Below, one piece after another: positions 56,349 through 64,000 of a stretch of 64,000 bases of DNA. A model generated the notes under the pieces. It had not been told where the DNA came from. It was given only the letters and a program-made list of their open reading frames with translations, and made no database searches. Made by a program: the position numbers and the translations under genes. The stretch is from assembly GCA_041671045.1 (NCBI GenBank), contig JBAZCF010000001.1, positions 248,001 to 312,000 of the forward strand, written 5' to 3'. Within the stretch, counting starts at the first letter, position 1; the number at the start of each line of letters is the position of its first letter. This DNA comes from Parachlamydiales bacterium (lineage in GTDB: Bacteria > Chlamydiota > Chlamydiia > Chlamydiales > JABDDJ01).

Positions 56349-56993
56349 ATGAGTTTGCCCCCTAAAATAGTCCTCTACAAGGATTGGATAGAATTACGAC
56401 TCCTTTCTCCCCGAGACGGGCCTGCGATTTTCGAAGCGGTAAAAGAAAGCCTGCCTTCACTAAAAAAATTCATGCATTGGGCCCACTATGATATTGAACT
56501 TGCTAAAGCATGTACTGTCTATGCGGATTTTGAGGCTAAATCACTTAAGGGAGAAGAAGCTAACTTTGCAGGTTTTAATATTACTACAGGAGAGTTTCTG
56601 TTTTGTGCTTCGTTATCGTCCGGCAGCAGGTTAAATCCTCTTGCTTATGAGATTGGATATTGGGTGGCATCCAAGCACCAGAATCAAGGGATGGGCACTA
56701 TTGCAACAAAGATATTAACTGTGCTGGCTTTTCGTTATTATGGTGCTGATAGGCTTTCAGTAGGCTGTAACCCTGAAAACACAGCAAGTTTTAAAGTGAT
56801 TGAGAAATGCGGCTTTCATTTTGAAGGATTAGCAAGGAATTTTCAGTCTAAGCCCACTCAAGAGATGATTGAGCAGGGTCTTTCGCTAAACACAGATATT
56901 TCTTCTTTTTGTTTGGTTCCAGAGGACCTATCTGAGCTGCCGTGGTTTGAAGAATTCAGTCGCGATGTGGTTATTACACCATTCTACGATTGA
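56349..56993 (+). CDS. GNAT family N-acetyltransferase (RimJ/RimL-like)
   Basis: 214 aa. It follows the RimL/SpeG-like pattern: WIELRLLSPRDGPAIFEAV at the N-terminus, EIGYWVASKHQNQGMGTIA as the acetyl-CoA pyrophosphate loop (QNQGMG), and NPENTASFKVIEKCGF at the C-terminal alpha helix. Such enzymes acetylate ribosomal-protein N-termini or small amines; the substrate is unknown. GAGG lies close before the ATG. The C-terminus is extended by about 40 residues compared with the core domain. Confidence 0.9.
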   Translation: MSLPPKIVLYKDWIELRLLSPRDGPAIFEAVKESLPSLKKFMHWAHYDIELAKACTVYADFEAKSLKGEEANFAGFNITTGEFLFCASLSSGSRLNPLAYEIGYWVASKHQNQGMGTIATKILTVLAFRYYGADRLSVGCNPENTASFKVIEKCGFHFEGLARNFQSKPTQEMIEQGLSLNTDISSFCLVPEDLSELPWFEEFSRDVVITPFYD

Positions 56994-57171
56994 AGCGATA
57001 ATCTATTATAGATGTATTGTTTGTTATGAATTATTGCATTCGATGCGTTATTAAAAAGTTATTTTATATTAATTAATTTATTAATAATTTTATTGATTTG
57101 TTATTTGTCTCACTGGTTATTCTAAAACCCATGCGCTCATTCACGCATGGTGGGGATGTTACCCAAAAAAA

Positions 57172-57290
57172 GAGCCACAAAGTGGCGACACAACACATAC
57201 TATGTCATCACATCGAGTTCTGCTGTAAAAAAATACATTAATACTCAAGAAGAACGTCATGTGAAGGTTTCTGTCGCCACTTTGTGGCTC
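57172..57290. mobile_element. Miniature deletion derivative of the transposase element
   Basis: 119 bases bounded by a perfect 19-bp inverted repeat, GAGCCACAAAGTGGCGACA at 57172-57190 and its complement at 57272-57290. Inside, the first codons of the transposase (to CATCGAGTTC) are joined directly to the part encoding KKYINTQEERH, so about 310 bases were deleted. The same ends flank the full-length copy. Confidence 0.75.
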
Positions 57291-57313
57291 TCAATTCAGG
57301 GTAGCGCAACTAC

Positions 57314-57841
57314 CATGCGTTCATTCGCTTCGCTCATTCACACATGGCTAGCAACATGTAGCCACTTCGTGGCAAAATACTGCTTCGCAGTATCTCTTTG
57401 AGTGAATTTCTGTCGCCCATGCGTTCATTCGCTTCGCTCATTCACACATGGCTAGCAACATGTAGCCACTTCGTGGCAAGATACTGCTTCGCAGTATCTC
57501 TTTGAGTGAATTTCTGTCGCCCATGCGTTCATTCGCTTCGCTCATTCACACATGGCTAGCAACATGTAGCCACTTCGTGGCAAAACACTGCTTCGCAGTA
57601 TCTCTTTGAGTGAATTTCTGTCGCCCATGCGTTCATTCGCTTTGCTCATTCACACATGGCTAGCAACATGTAGCCACTTCGTGGCAAGATACTGCTTCGC
57701 AGTATCTCTTTGAGTGAATTTCTGTCGCCACTTTGTGGCTCTCAATTCTGGGTAGCGCAACTACCATGCGTTCATTCGCTTTGCTCATTCACACATGGCT
57801 AGCAACATGTAGCCACTTCGTGGCAAGATACTGCTTCGCAG
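57314..57841 (+). repeat. Tandem array of a 104-bp unit rich in short palindromes
   Basis: Units start with CATGCG at 57314, 57418, 57522 and 57626 (steps of exactly 104) and 57765 (a 35-base insertion before it). Each unit holds GTAGCCACTTCGTGGC and TACTGCTTCGCAGTA, both small palindromes with TTC loops. The GTAG before a palindrome resembles the foot of REP sequences recognised by RAYT transposases. Copies are nearly identical. Confidence 0.85.
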
Positions 57842-58002
57842 TTATACTAAACCGATTGCTTTTGCCCTTCTAGACTATGTGTTTTTGCATATGTGAGTTT
57901 GCTAAAACAAAGACTGTTTCGCAATATCTATTTGATCTGAAAATGACCTTCATATAAGCTTTTAGACCATGCGCTTTTTGTCAGAGAAAGTTTGCTAAAA
58001 CA

Positions 58003-58710
58003 AGACTGCGAAGCAGTGTTTTGCCACGAAGTGGCTACATGTTGCTAGCCATGTGTGAATGAGCGAAGCGAAGAACGCATGGTGGGGATGTTACCCAAAA
58101 AAAGAGCCACAAAGTGGCGACACAACACATACTATGTCATCACATCGAGTTCATTTTTTTCATGTCATTTGGTCCACAAAAGGAAGATCAAAAAGTATCT
58201 TACCTAAAGTCAGGGATCAGCTTTACCCTTATTTAAATGGAATAATCAAAAAATGTAACGGTAGTATATTAGCAATCGGTGGAATGCCGGATCATGTGCA
58301 TCTTCTTCTTGAAATTTCTAATTTAGATAACTATACAGCTACAATTAGAAATGCTAAGGCCGGCTCTTCAGGCTGGCTTAAAGGTGAATTCCCAGAATGT
58401 AGAGAGTTTGCTTGGCAAAGCGGTTATGGATCCTTTTCAGTGAGTTATTCGCAGCTTGCTGCTGTAAAAAAATACATTAATACTCAAGAAGAGCGTCATG
58501 CGAAAGTCACTTTTGAAGAAGAATATAAAACCCTTCTTACTTTGCATGATGCTAAATACGATGAAAAATATATATTTGAGTGAATTTCTGTCGCCACTTC
58601 GTGGCTCATACTTCAGGGTGGCATCACTACCATGCGTTCATTCGCTTTGCTCATTCACACATGGCTAGCAACATGTAGCCACTTCGTGGCAAGGGACTGC
58701 TTCGCAGTAT
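58003..58710 (+). mobile_element. Complete IS200/RAYT-like element with inverted flanks
   Basis: The transposase gene is enclosed by an inner 19-bp inverted repeat (58104-58122 and 58589-58607, one mismatch) and an outer inverted flank of about 80 bases (58003-58082 and 58630-58710) that equals one unit of the 104-bp array. Classical IS200/IS605 elements lack terminal inverted repeats, but RAYT genes are flanked by inverted REPs, which this resembles. Confidence 0.7.
58134..58583 (+). CDS. tnpA: HUH transposase (IS200/IS605 Y1 family, RAYT-like), intact
   Basis: 149 aa from the ATG at 58134; the open frame extends to 58059 inside the left inverted flank. H54-V55-H56 (PDHVHLLLE) is the metal-binding HUH motif and Y114 in VKKYINTQEERH the single catalytic Tyr. 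HVIWSTKGRSK at the N-terminus and the WQSGYGSFSVS segment are usual for the family. Size and layout fit Y1 single-strand transposases. This appears to be the only complete copy and could act on the surrounding palindromes. Confidence 0.88.
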   Translation: MSSHRVHFFHVIWSTKGRSKSILPKVRDQLYPYLNGIIKKCNGSILAIGGMPDHVHLLLEISNLDNYTATIRNAKAGSSGWLKGEFPECREFAWQSGYGSFSVSYSQLAAVKKYINTQEERHAKVTFEEEYKTLLTLHDAKYDEKYIFE

Positions 58711-58917
58711 CTATTTGATCTGAAAATGATCTTCTTATAAGCTTTCTAGACCATGCGTTTTTTGTCAGAGAAAGTTTGCTAAAACAAGACTGCGAAGCAG
58801 TATTTTGCCACGAAGTGGCTACATGTTGCTAGCCATGTGTGAATGAGCGAAGCGAATGAACGCATGGAGGGATGTTACCCAAAAAAAGAGCCACAAAGTG
58901 GCGACACAACACATACT

Positions 58918-59241
58918 ATGTCATCGCATCGAGTTCATTTTTTTTATGTCATTTGGTCTACAAAAGGAAGATCAAAAAGTATCTTACCTAAAGTCAGGGA
59001 TCAGCTTTACCCTTATTTAAATGGAATAATCAAAAAATGTAACGGTAGTATATTAGTAATCGGTGGAATGCTGGATCATGTGCATCTTCTTCTTGAAATT
59101 TCTAATTTAGATAACTATACAGCTACAATTAGAAATGCTAAGGCCGGCTCTTCAGGCTGGCTTAAAGGTGAATTCCCAGAATATAATACCTTTCTTACTT
59201 TGCATGACGCTAAATACGATGAAAAATATCTATTTGAGTGA
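58918..59241 (+). pseudogene. Damaged copy of the transposase lacking the catalytic Tyr
   Basis: Starts like the intact copy (ATG 58918), with PDHVH changed to LDHVH. After GEFPE the sequence jumps to a YNTFLTLHDAKYDEKY tail, so about 40 residues including the catalytic Tyr114 region are deleted in frame. It cannot be an active nuclease. Confidence 0.85.
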
Positions 59242-59253
59242 ATTTCTGTAGCT

Positions 59254-59327
59254 CATGCGTTCATTCGCTTTGCTCATTCACACATGGCTAGCAACATGTG
59301 TGAATGAGCAAAGCGAATGAACGCATG
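59254..59327. repeat. Perfect 33-bp inverted repeat with 8-base spacer
   Basis: Arms at 59254-59286 and 59295-59327 are exact complements, joined by GCTAGCAA. Each arm equals the outer flank of the transposase elements, so two flanks lie head to head without a gene between. It can form a long hairpin or cruciform. Confidence 0.9.
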
Positions 59328-59433
59328 AGAGGATGTTTACCAAAAAAAAAGAGCCACAAAGTGGCGACAAAATACAAATAAGGCGCCTGTAAAATAAATG
59401 TATGTTGTGTTCCAAAGACTACTTCAAAATTAT

Positions 59434-59802
59434 TTATAAAGTAGGGCTATAAGTTTCTTTCAAAAGAATTCTGTGAGTGACTAAAACGAATTGTTTTGAT
59501 CTGATCGTAGGGAATAGTTCTTCTTCATTGAGTAAAGTGTTGGATTTTATAAAAATATCTTTAGCTACGTCCTTGTCAAGTGCTTCAAGAAATCGATAAA
59601 TTAGACTTTGGCTAGGGACTCGGTTATTAAAAACTAATACCATATCGTGTGAGGTGTATTTTTGAACGATTTTATCTTCAGCATCTAAGCAGTACACGGA
59701 TCTCTGATGTAATTTTTCCAGCAGGTCGTATGTAAATCCATCGTGTACATAAATTTCATCGATACCAAATTTTGCATGAGCATAGTTATCTTGAGAGAAC
59801 AT
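59434..59802 (-). CDS. Hypothetical protein
   Basis: 122 aa, not recognised. Begins MFSQDNYAHAKFGIDEIYVHDG; mixed alpha/beta, no signal peptide or membrane helix. It lies between the repeat cluster and exoA on the same strand as exoA, separated by about 115 bases. Could be a small lineage-specific protein. Confidence 0.55.
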   Translation of the reverse strand: MFSQDNYAHAKFGIDEIYVHDGFTYDLLEKLHQRSVYCLDAEDKIVQKYTSHDMVLVFNNRVPSQSLIYRFLEALDKDVAKDIFIKSNTLLNEEELFPTIRSKQFVLVTHRILLKETYSPTL

Positions 59803-59917
59803 AGTTACCTTAAATTAATTATATTAAGTTGTTTTTTAAAGCTATTGGAGGTTTCATTTTTAATTTCACAAAATAGCATTTTACTTCTTTCAAAGGCTAC
59901 TAAAGCAAAGTAGATTC

Positions 59918-60676
59918 TTATTTAATTGATAATTCGAGAGCTATAGGACAATGATCTGATCCCATCAATTCACTTAAAATGTAGGACTTTTTTAATTGAG
60001 GCCGTAATTGGGAAGAAATTAAAAAATAGTCGATGCGCCATCCAATGTTCCTTTCTCTGCATTTATTGAACTGACTCCACCAAGTATAATGGCCAGGGCC
60101 TTTTTCAAATTCACGAAAGGTATCGATGAATCCAGACTCTAGGATACGTGTGAAGCCTGCACGTTCTTCATTCGTAAATCCATGGCTTTTTACATTGGCT
60201 TTTGGATAAGTTAAATCGATTTCAGTATGAGCAACATTCAAGTCTCCGCAGAAGATAACCGGTTTTTTGCGTTCTAAATTTTTCAAATAGTTTAGAAAAT
60301 CGACATCCCATTGCTTACTGCGGTACTCAAGCCGTGAAAGATCTCTTTTAGAATTTGGTACGTACACATTCACAAGATAAAATGTGGGGTATTCCAGGGT
60401 GATTGTCCTTCCTTCCTTATCATGATGATCATGTAAAATGCCATTTTGATCATTGAGCGGTTTTTCTTTAGTAAAGACGCAAGTGCCGCTGTATCCTTTT
60501 TTCTGCGCTGAGTTCCAGTATTGATGATACTGTTTCAAATCTATTTGGATATCTTCTTTGCTTGCTTTGGTTTCCTGTAAACACAATATATCAGGGTCAT
60601 ATTTGTCTATAAAATCTAGAAATCCCTTTTTGAGGACTGAACGTATTCCGTTAACATTCCAAGAAATAATCTTCAT
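59918..60676 (-). CDS. xth: Exodeoxyribonuclease III (AP endonuclease)
   Basis: 252 aa of the exonuclease III/AP endonuclease family: SWNVNGIRS at the N-terminus, LQETKA with the metal-binding Glu, GDLNVAHTEIDL with the catalytic Asp/Asn pair, and GSDHCPI at the end with the catalytic Asp-His. It cleaves abasic DNA and degrades 3' ends during base-excision repair. The length is close to the 250-270 aa usual for the family. Confidence 0.95.
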   Translation of the reverse strand: MKIISWNVNGIRSVLKKGFLDFIDKYDPDILCLQETKASKEDIQIDLKQYHQYWNSAQKKGYSGTCVFTKEKPLNDQNGILHDHHDKEGRTITLEYPTFYLVNVYVPNSKRDLSRLEYRSKQWDVDFLNYLKNLERKKPVIFCGDLNVAHTEIDLTYPKANVKSHGFTNEERAGFTRILESGFIDTFREFEKGPGHYTWWSQFNKCRERNIGWRIDYFLISSQLRPQLKKSYILSELMGSDHCPIALELSIK

Positions 60677-60887
60677 ACAATTTCAATATTTAAGGATTAA
60701 ACTTTTTGGGTTTATACACCATAACATGTTTCGACATATACAAATTTTGTATTATGAATCGATTCTAGAGGGCCTTTTTTGCTCAGTGAACGGAATTATG
60801 TACTGAAATGCTGAGGGGCATGTTTGACGCTCGACATGTAAATATTCACCCTCATAAGATGTCTTCTTTTCCTAGGAGAATAACATC

Positions 60888-61058
60888 ATGACCGTCGAAA
60901 GTATCTCAACTTTTTTTTCTCAAATTTTACAGCAAAATCCGGACGAAGAGCGGCCTAGCTTATTAGATCCCACCAACGAAATTATTCAACGCCTTACTGA
61001 TGATGACTATGCGATAATTATCAACAAAGTCAAAGGATTGTATCAATCCTCTCCTTAA
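60888..61058 (+). CDS. Small hypothetical protein (56 aa)
   Basis: MTVESISTFFSQILQQNPDEE... of 56 codons from ATG 60888, behind AGGAGA at 60874-60879, to TAA at 61056. It is followed eight bases later by the next ORF. It could be the N-terminal part of one longer gene split from 61067-61879 by a frameshift, or a real small gene. No family recognised. Confidence 0.55.
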   Translation: MTVESISTFFSQILQQNPDEERPSLLDPTNEIIQRLTDDDYAIIINKVKGLYQSSP

Positions 61059-61066
61059 AATCTAAG

Positions 61067-61879
61067 ATGCCTTATGAAGATCCGCATAAATGGTCGCGTA
61101 AAATCACTAAATATTTCTTGATCGCAACTGTTTGTCCTTTCGAATCTAAAAAACTGGATCGAAAAGTTATGCAAGAATTATGGCGAGGCGCTATTGATAA
61201 AATGCCAAAAGGTCAAGCCGGAGCGATCCTTTTGGAAGCCCACCCTATGTTTAACAACGGCAAATACGCAACGTACAATTTAGCGATTGTTACTGGAATT
61301 GCAACTCTGCCTCCCGAGGACATGAAAGTTATTGTGAAAACCCTTCAACCTTACCTACTCCCAGATAAGTTTGGATATGAAAATACATTTAGAGCCCTTA
61401 GCAAACTGAAGGATCAATGTCTAATAGTTTTAAAGCAAGCGCTTCCATTTCTTCGACTTAGGCAGACACAGGAGACAGAATGCTGTGATAGTGTAGTTTC
61501 GCGCATTATTGAGGAAACAGCGAAACTTCTTTTCAAAAAAACTCAAGGCAAAAAGATCCTTGAATGGACCAGTACATTGGCAGAAGAGCGAAGGGATGTG
61601 TTAGAAATAATTCGGGCAATTAAACGGATAGGTTCTGCATTTAGATCAGAGGTTATCAAGAGACTTGGACCTCATCTTAAAAAATCAGGTTTGCCTTGCG
61701 ATTCTCAGATCTCTGCTGCTGATATCCTAAATGAAGTTGTCAAATTTCCTGAAAATAGAATTCTACAAGTGGTCAAGCGCGCTCAGGTACAGTTTGTATA
61801 TTATAAGATTCATAACCCTCGATGTTCACTTTCTCTTATGGCTAAAAGAGATTTTATAAGAGACCTATCACTAACCTAA
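61067..61879 (+). CDS. Hypothetical protein, helix-rich
   Basis: 270 aa, not recognised. Lys/Leu-rich helices predominate; no signal peptide, no clear membrane segment. There is no good Shine-Dalgarno before the ATG at 61067, which agrees with translation continuing from the small upstream ORF (60888-61058) or with a frameshift joining them (frames differ). Function unknown. Confidence 0.6.
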   Translation: MPYEDPHKWSRKITKYFLIATVCPFESKKLDRKVMQELWRGAIDKMPKGQAGAILLEAHPMFNNGKYATYNLAIVTGIATLPPEDMKVIVKTLQPYLLPDKFGYENTFRALSKLKDQCLIVLKQALPFLRLRQTQETECCDSVVSRIIEETAKLLFKKTQGKKILEWTSTLAEERRDVLEIIRAIKRIGSAFRSEVIKRLGPHLKKSGLPCDSQISAADILNEVVKFPENRILQVVKRAQVQFVYYKIHNPRCSLSLMAKRDFIRDLSLT

Positions 61880-61991
61880 ACACTTCAGAACTTGTATATG
61901 GAAGTATAACAGTCATTGAGCCTTGTGTAGACTACAAGGAATCCCCAAATCTCAAAACAGGGTGCAATTACCAGAGTTTTGCTTTTGTACA

Positions 61992-63335
61992 TTATGGCGT
62001 AGGAGCGTTTTTTGTTGCAGATGATATTAAAACATCCTTTACAGTGTATTTTTTTGTACCGGCTAAACGGTTCAGGAAATCTGCCAAAAGTTGACTTTGG
62101 CCACAAAGATTTAAGCGAATAAATGCACTCGTTTCTCCCATAGTGTCTCCACTGTTAACGGAAATATTGAAGTCCTCCAAAAGCACCTCGGAAGCTTTTT
62201 TATTAGGAATTCTTTTATCCTGCAGTTTGACAAAAAAAGTAGGGCTAGTAGGTATGCTTAAAATGAGGGATCCGGGATAATGCTTTAAAAACTCCTTCTC
62301 CACCAAGGTGTGCCTTTGAAATAAGCTTATTTTAGCATCATGACGTAAAGATTCACCCTTCTCTGGCGCATCTAAAAAAGCCTTGATCAGATCAAGGAAA
62401 CTGGCTAGTCCCACTGTCCCACCTGCTACCGTTGAAGCGGAGATAAAGCCAAAAAACTTATTAAAGATCGACTTTGCATAAGGATCGTATAACGGATACC
62501 AAATATAGCCGCAGCGTGCCCCCGTTTTACCAAATTGCTTTGAAGCGGAGTTGAAACTGAAAACATGCTTACCTGCCGCACGCGCTTCCTGTATCCAGGC
62601 AATGTTATCCTTGCGATAACCTGTTCCATCACTGCCAAACGCCGAAGAAGCAAATACGAAGTCTGCAAGGATGATACGCGCTTCGGTCAATGGCTTCCGG
62701 AATTTACCGTCAGGATTATTCGGGGAAGTGACAAACTCTACCAGCTCTTCGCCGGGTTCTAATTTAATCTCAGCAGGATCGTGAAAGGGGAGAAAACGTG
62801 CATTCGGATACTGAAAAATGCCAGAGATAGCATTGGGATGCCCCGAGTAAAAAGGAGCCTGTTCAACGAAAAGAAACTTTTTATTAGGTTCAGACATGAC
62901 TATAGCGTACACCAATGCCACAATCAGGTGTTTAGATCCTGAAGCCGTATAAAAAAAAGGAGTAGGCTTAAGAGGGTCCACATAAAGCTCATAATCACCC
63001 ACATTCTTATGAAATGCAGACAAAACCTCATCTGCATGATCAAAAACATCGATGTTTGAAGGTTGCATGGGTAAGATAGTGAGGGGAGTGGACTGGTCTA
63101 GATAGATCGAATCATCAAAAACAGTTATTGCTGGCGGATTGCGCAACCCATAGTGCTCGTACAATTCATTAAAAAGAGGCGTGGTGTTGGGCTGAAAATA
63201 AATCAACGTTTCTTGTTTTATTTTAGCTTCTTTTACAGGCATTTCCATCACAGCTGAGGAATAAACATCTGTTATCCAACAGGTTGCGATGATCACGCTA
63301 ATTCTGACTAGCAAGCTAACCCAACACATATTCAT
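61992..63335 (-). CDS. Exported alliinase-like PLP-dependent enzyme
   Basis: 447 aa. The N-terminal segment (residues 1-27) is hydrophobic and resembles a signal peptide. The body follows the alliinase C-terminal / tryptophan aminotransferase family: TASGSKHLIVA, VTSPNNPDGKFRKP, an Asp motif in ILADFVFASSAF, and FNSASKQFGKTGARCGY with the PLP Lys in the SxxK-like loop. Plant relatives make alliin products or auxin precursors; the bacterial substrate is unknown. Export is unusual for a PLP enzyme. It stands alone; the - strand promoter must lie in the 63336-63430 gap. Confidence 0.75.
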   Translation of the reverse strand: MNMCWVSLLVRISVIIATCWITDVYSSAVMEMPVKEAKIKQETLIYFQPNTTPLFNELYEHYGLRNPPAITVFDDSIYLDQSTPLTILPMQPSNIDVFDHADEVLSAFHKNVGDYELYVDPLKPTPFFYTASGSKHLIVALVYAIVMSEPNKKFLFVEQAPFYSGHPNAISGIFQYPNARFLPFHDPAEIKLEPGEELVEFVTSPNNPDGKFRKPLTEARIILADFVFASSAFGSDGTGYRKDNIAWIQEARAAGKHVFSFNSASKQFGKTGARCGYIWYPLYDPYAKSIFNKFFGFISASTVAGGTVGLASFLDLIKAFLDAPEKGESLRHDAKISLFQRHTLVEKEFLKHYPGSLILSIPTSPTFFVKLQDKRIPNKKASEVLLEDFNISVNSGDTMGETSAFIRLNLCGQSQLLADFLNRLAGTKKYTVKDVLISSATKNAPTP

Positions 63336-63514
63336 CCATTATTTTGAGCTTCTTATTTAACCCATAATACAAAAAATAATTTTTACATATGTTTTATGAA
63401 GAAACCCTAAGGAAAAATATGGGGTGAGCAGTTATGATTCCAAGAATAGGTAGAACATACCGTGCAACAGGGTGTTATGCTAAAACTGGCTCCGATGAAA
63501 ATAAAGGTGATTTT

Positions 63515-63829
63515 ATGCAGAAAATTATCCCCCATCTTTGGTTCGATAAGGAGGCAGTCGAAGCAGCAGTATTCTACACGTCCCTATTTCCAGACTCGAA
63601 AGTCAATTTCAAGACGGTGATAAAGAATACCCCTTCAGGCGACTGTGATATTGTTGCTTTCCAGCTGTCGGGATACCAATTCATGTCTATCTCTGCAGGG
63701 CCTTTTTTTAGATTTAACCCTTCCATTTCGTTCTGGGAAAAGCTATCCGATGGTGGCAAAGCCCTCATGCCCCTCGATGTATACCCGGCCAATATGATAC
63801 AGAGATCAATTAGATCGGGGATAACATAA
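63515..63829 (+). pseudogene. Truncated VOC / PhnB-like protein
   Basis: From ATG 63515 (behind AAAGGTGA; an upstream ATG at 63434 gives an unusual extension) the sequence MQKIIPHLWFDKEAVEAA and later FQLSGYQFMSISAGP match the PhnB-like VOC family (PF06983 type). Between NPSISF and WEKLSDGGK about 14 residues usual in the family are missing, and after LMPLDVYP the family sequence ends; the remaining codons to 63829 are antisense of another gene. So the gene has an internal deletion and has lost its 3' end. Confidence 0.75.
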
Positions 63830-64000
63830 CCACAGGTCATTGTCGGAGCGCCGCCGCCAGACCAGCCCATAACCCCAAAACGCTTTAAGGAAAGATGGTC
63901 TGCCAGAGCTTTTACATCTAAAGGATAATCCAGCATGGTCTGTTCGAGATTAAAATCTGAGAACCCCATTCTAGGACGATCTAACACAATAAAGCGAAAA
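63788..64000 (-). pseudogene. 3'-truncated alpha/beta hydrolase, 5' end beyond window
   Basis: On the - strand, LDRPRMGFSDF, then GVMGWSGGGAPTM (nucleophile Ser in GWSGG) and IILAG match a well-known alpha/beta hydrolase subfamily. The frame is open across the right window edge, so the start is outside. After ILAG the homology ends at about 63788, where the VOC gene begins head to head; the frame continues by chance to 63574. The acid and His of the active site are lost. Confidence 0.7.

Larger units (their letters stand above)
57928..59337 (+). repeat. Tandem duplication with 783-bp period covering two transposase copies
   Basis: The spacer beginning CTATTTGATCTGAAAATGA occurs at 57928 and again at 58711, 783 bases apart, and the sequence after it is the same in both, through the inverted flank and the transposase start. 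The second unit has lost an internal part of the gene and its right end. Confidence 0.75.

Noticed and set aside
57147..57401. 84-aa + strand ORF in the repeat cluster
   Set aside because: Made of the miniature element plus array repeats; not a gene in its own right.
57314..57841. Tandem array as a CRISPR
   Set aside because: The repeat unit is 104 bases without variable spacers, and no cas gene is near.

Overview
The window looks like a chromosomal segment of an environmental (amoeba-associated) member of the Chlamydiae, order Parachlamydiales. This is inferred from gene content, not from a marker gene: lipid A genes with a separate LAB_N protein, a chlamydial-type HtrA, an SH3-protein / SWIM-protein / PhoH block that recalls the C. 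trachomatis CT017-CT016-CT015 order (from memory, not checked), many exported proteins without known function, and very large lineage-specific proteins. There is no rRNA or tRNA gene, no CRISPR array and no prophage.

Region 1 (1-9.8 kb, all + strand) is a dense housekeeping run: LAB_N protein (cut by the window edge), lpxB, a DUF374 acyltransferase and a Ste24-like M48 membrane protease; then an M20 peptidase, the periplasmic protease HtrA, an M19 dipeptidase, a dicarboxylate/amino-acid symporter and mnmA. Peptidases, dipeptidase and transporter together suggest peptide and amino-acid scavenging plus envelope quality control. Region 2 (10-15.1 kb, - strand) holds a helical hypothetical protein, an exported ankyrin protein, a small outer-membrane beta-barrel and an exported HAD-like (DUF2608) protein. 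Region 3 (15.2-22.9 kb, + strand) is a tight three-gene operon: alanine dehydrogenase, an Hsp70-like protein with a long C-terminal extension, and a SWIM-SNF2 helicase.

Region 4 (23-33.4 kb) contains a 1483-aa unknown protein, der (interrupted by a one-base frameshift), an SH3b protein, a SWIM-finger protein, phoH and a small glycine-rich membrane protein. Region 5 (33.6-50.5 kb) is accessory: alcohol dehydrogenase, DUF1304, an HSDL2-like SDR lacking its catalytic Tyr, a 2Fe-2S protein, a protein built from two 150-residue repeats, an exported CX5R phosphatase-like protein, YjdF, an alpha/beta hydrolase, a MazG-like protein, a TPP enzyme coupled to a CMD-family protein, a response-regulator remnant, a class C beta-lactamase-like protein, an exported P-loop kinase-like protein, MepB and a 1043-aa membrane-anchored protein with MORN-like segments.

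Region 6 (50.6-64 kb) has a 1142-aa protein ending in a J-domain-like HPD segment, a YVTN beta-propeller, cspA, a GNAT acetyltransferase, then a 2.2-kb repeat cluster around an IS200/RAYT-like HUH transposase: one intact copy, one damaged copy, one miniature deletion derivative, a 104-bp tandem array and long palindromes. After this come exoA, small unknown genes, an exported alliinase-like PLP enzyme, and a junction where two truncated genes (VOC protein and alpha/beta hydrolase) meet head to head. The transposase/REP-like cluster is the most system-like novelty; a dispersed intergenic repeat with core CCCTAGTATAGG is a second one.
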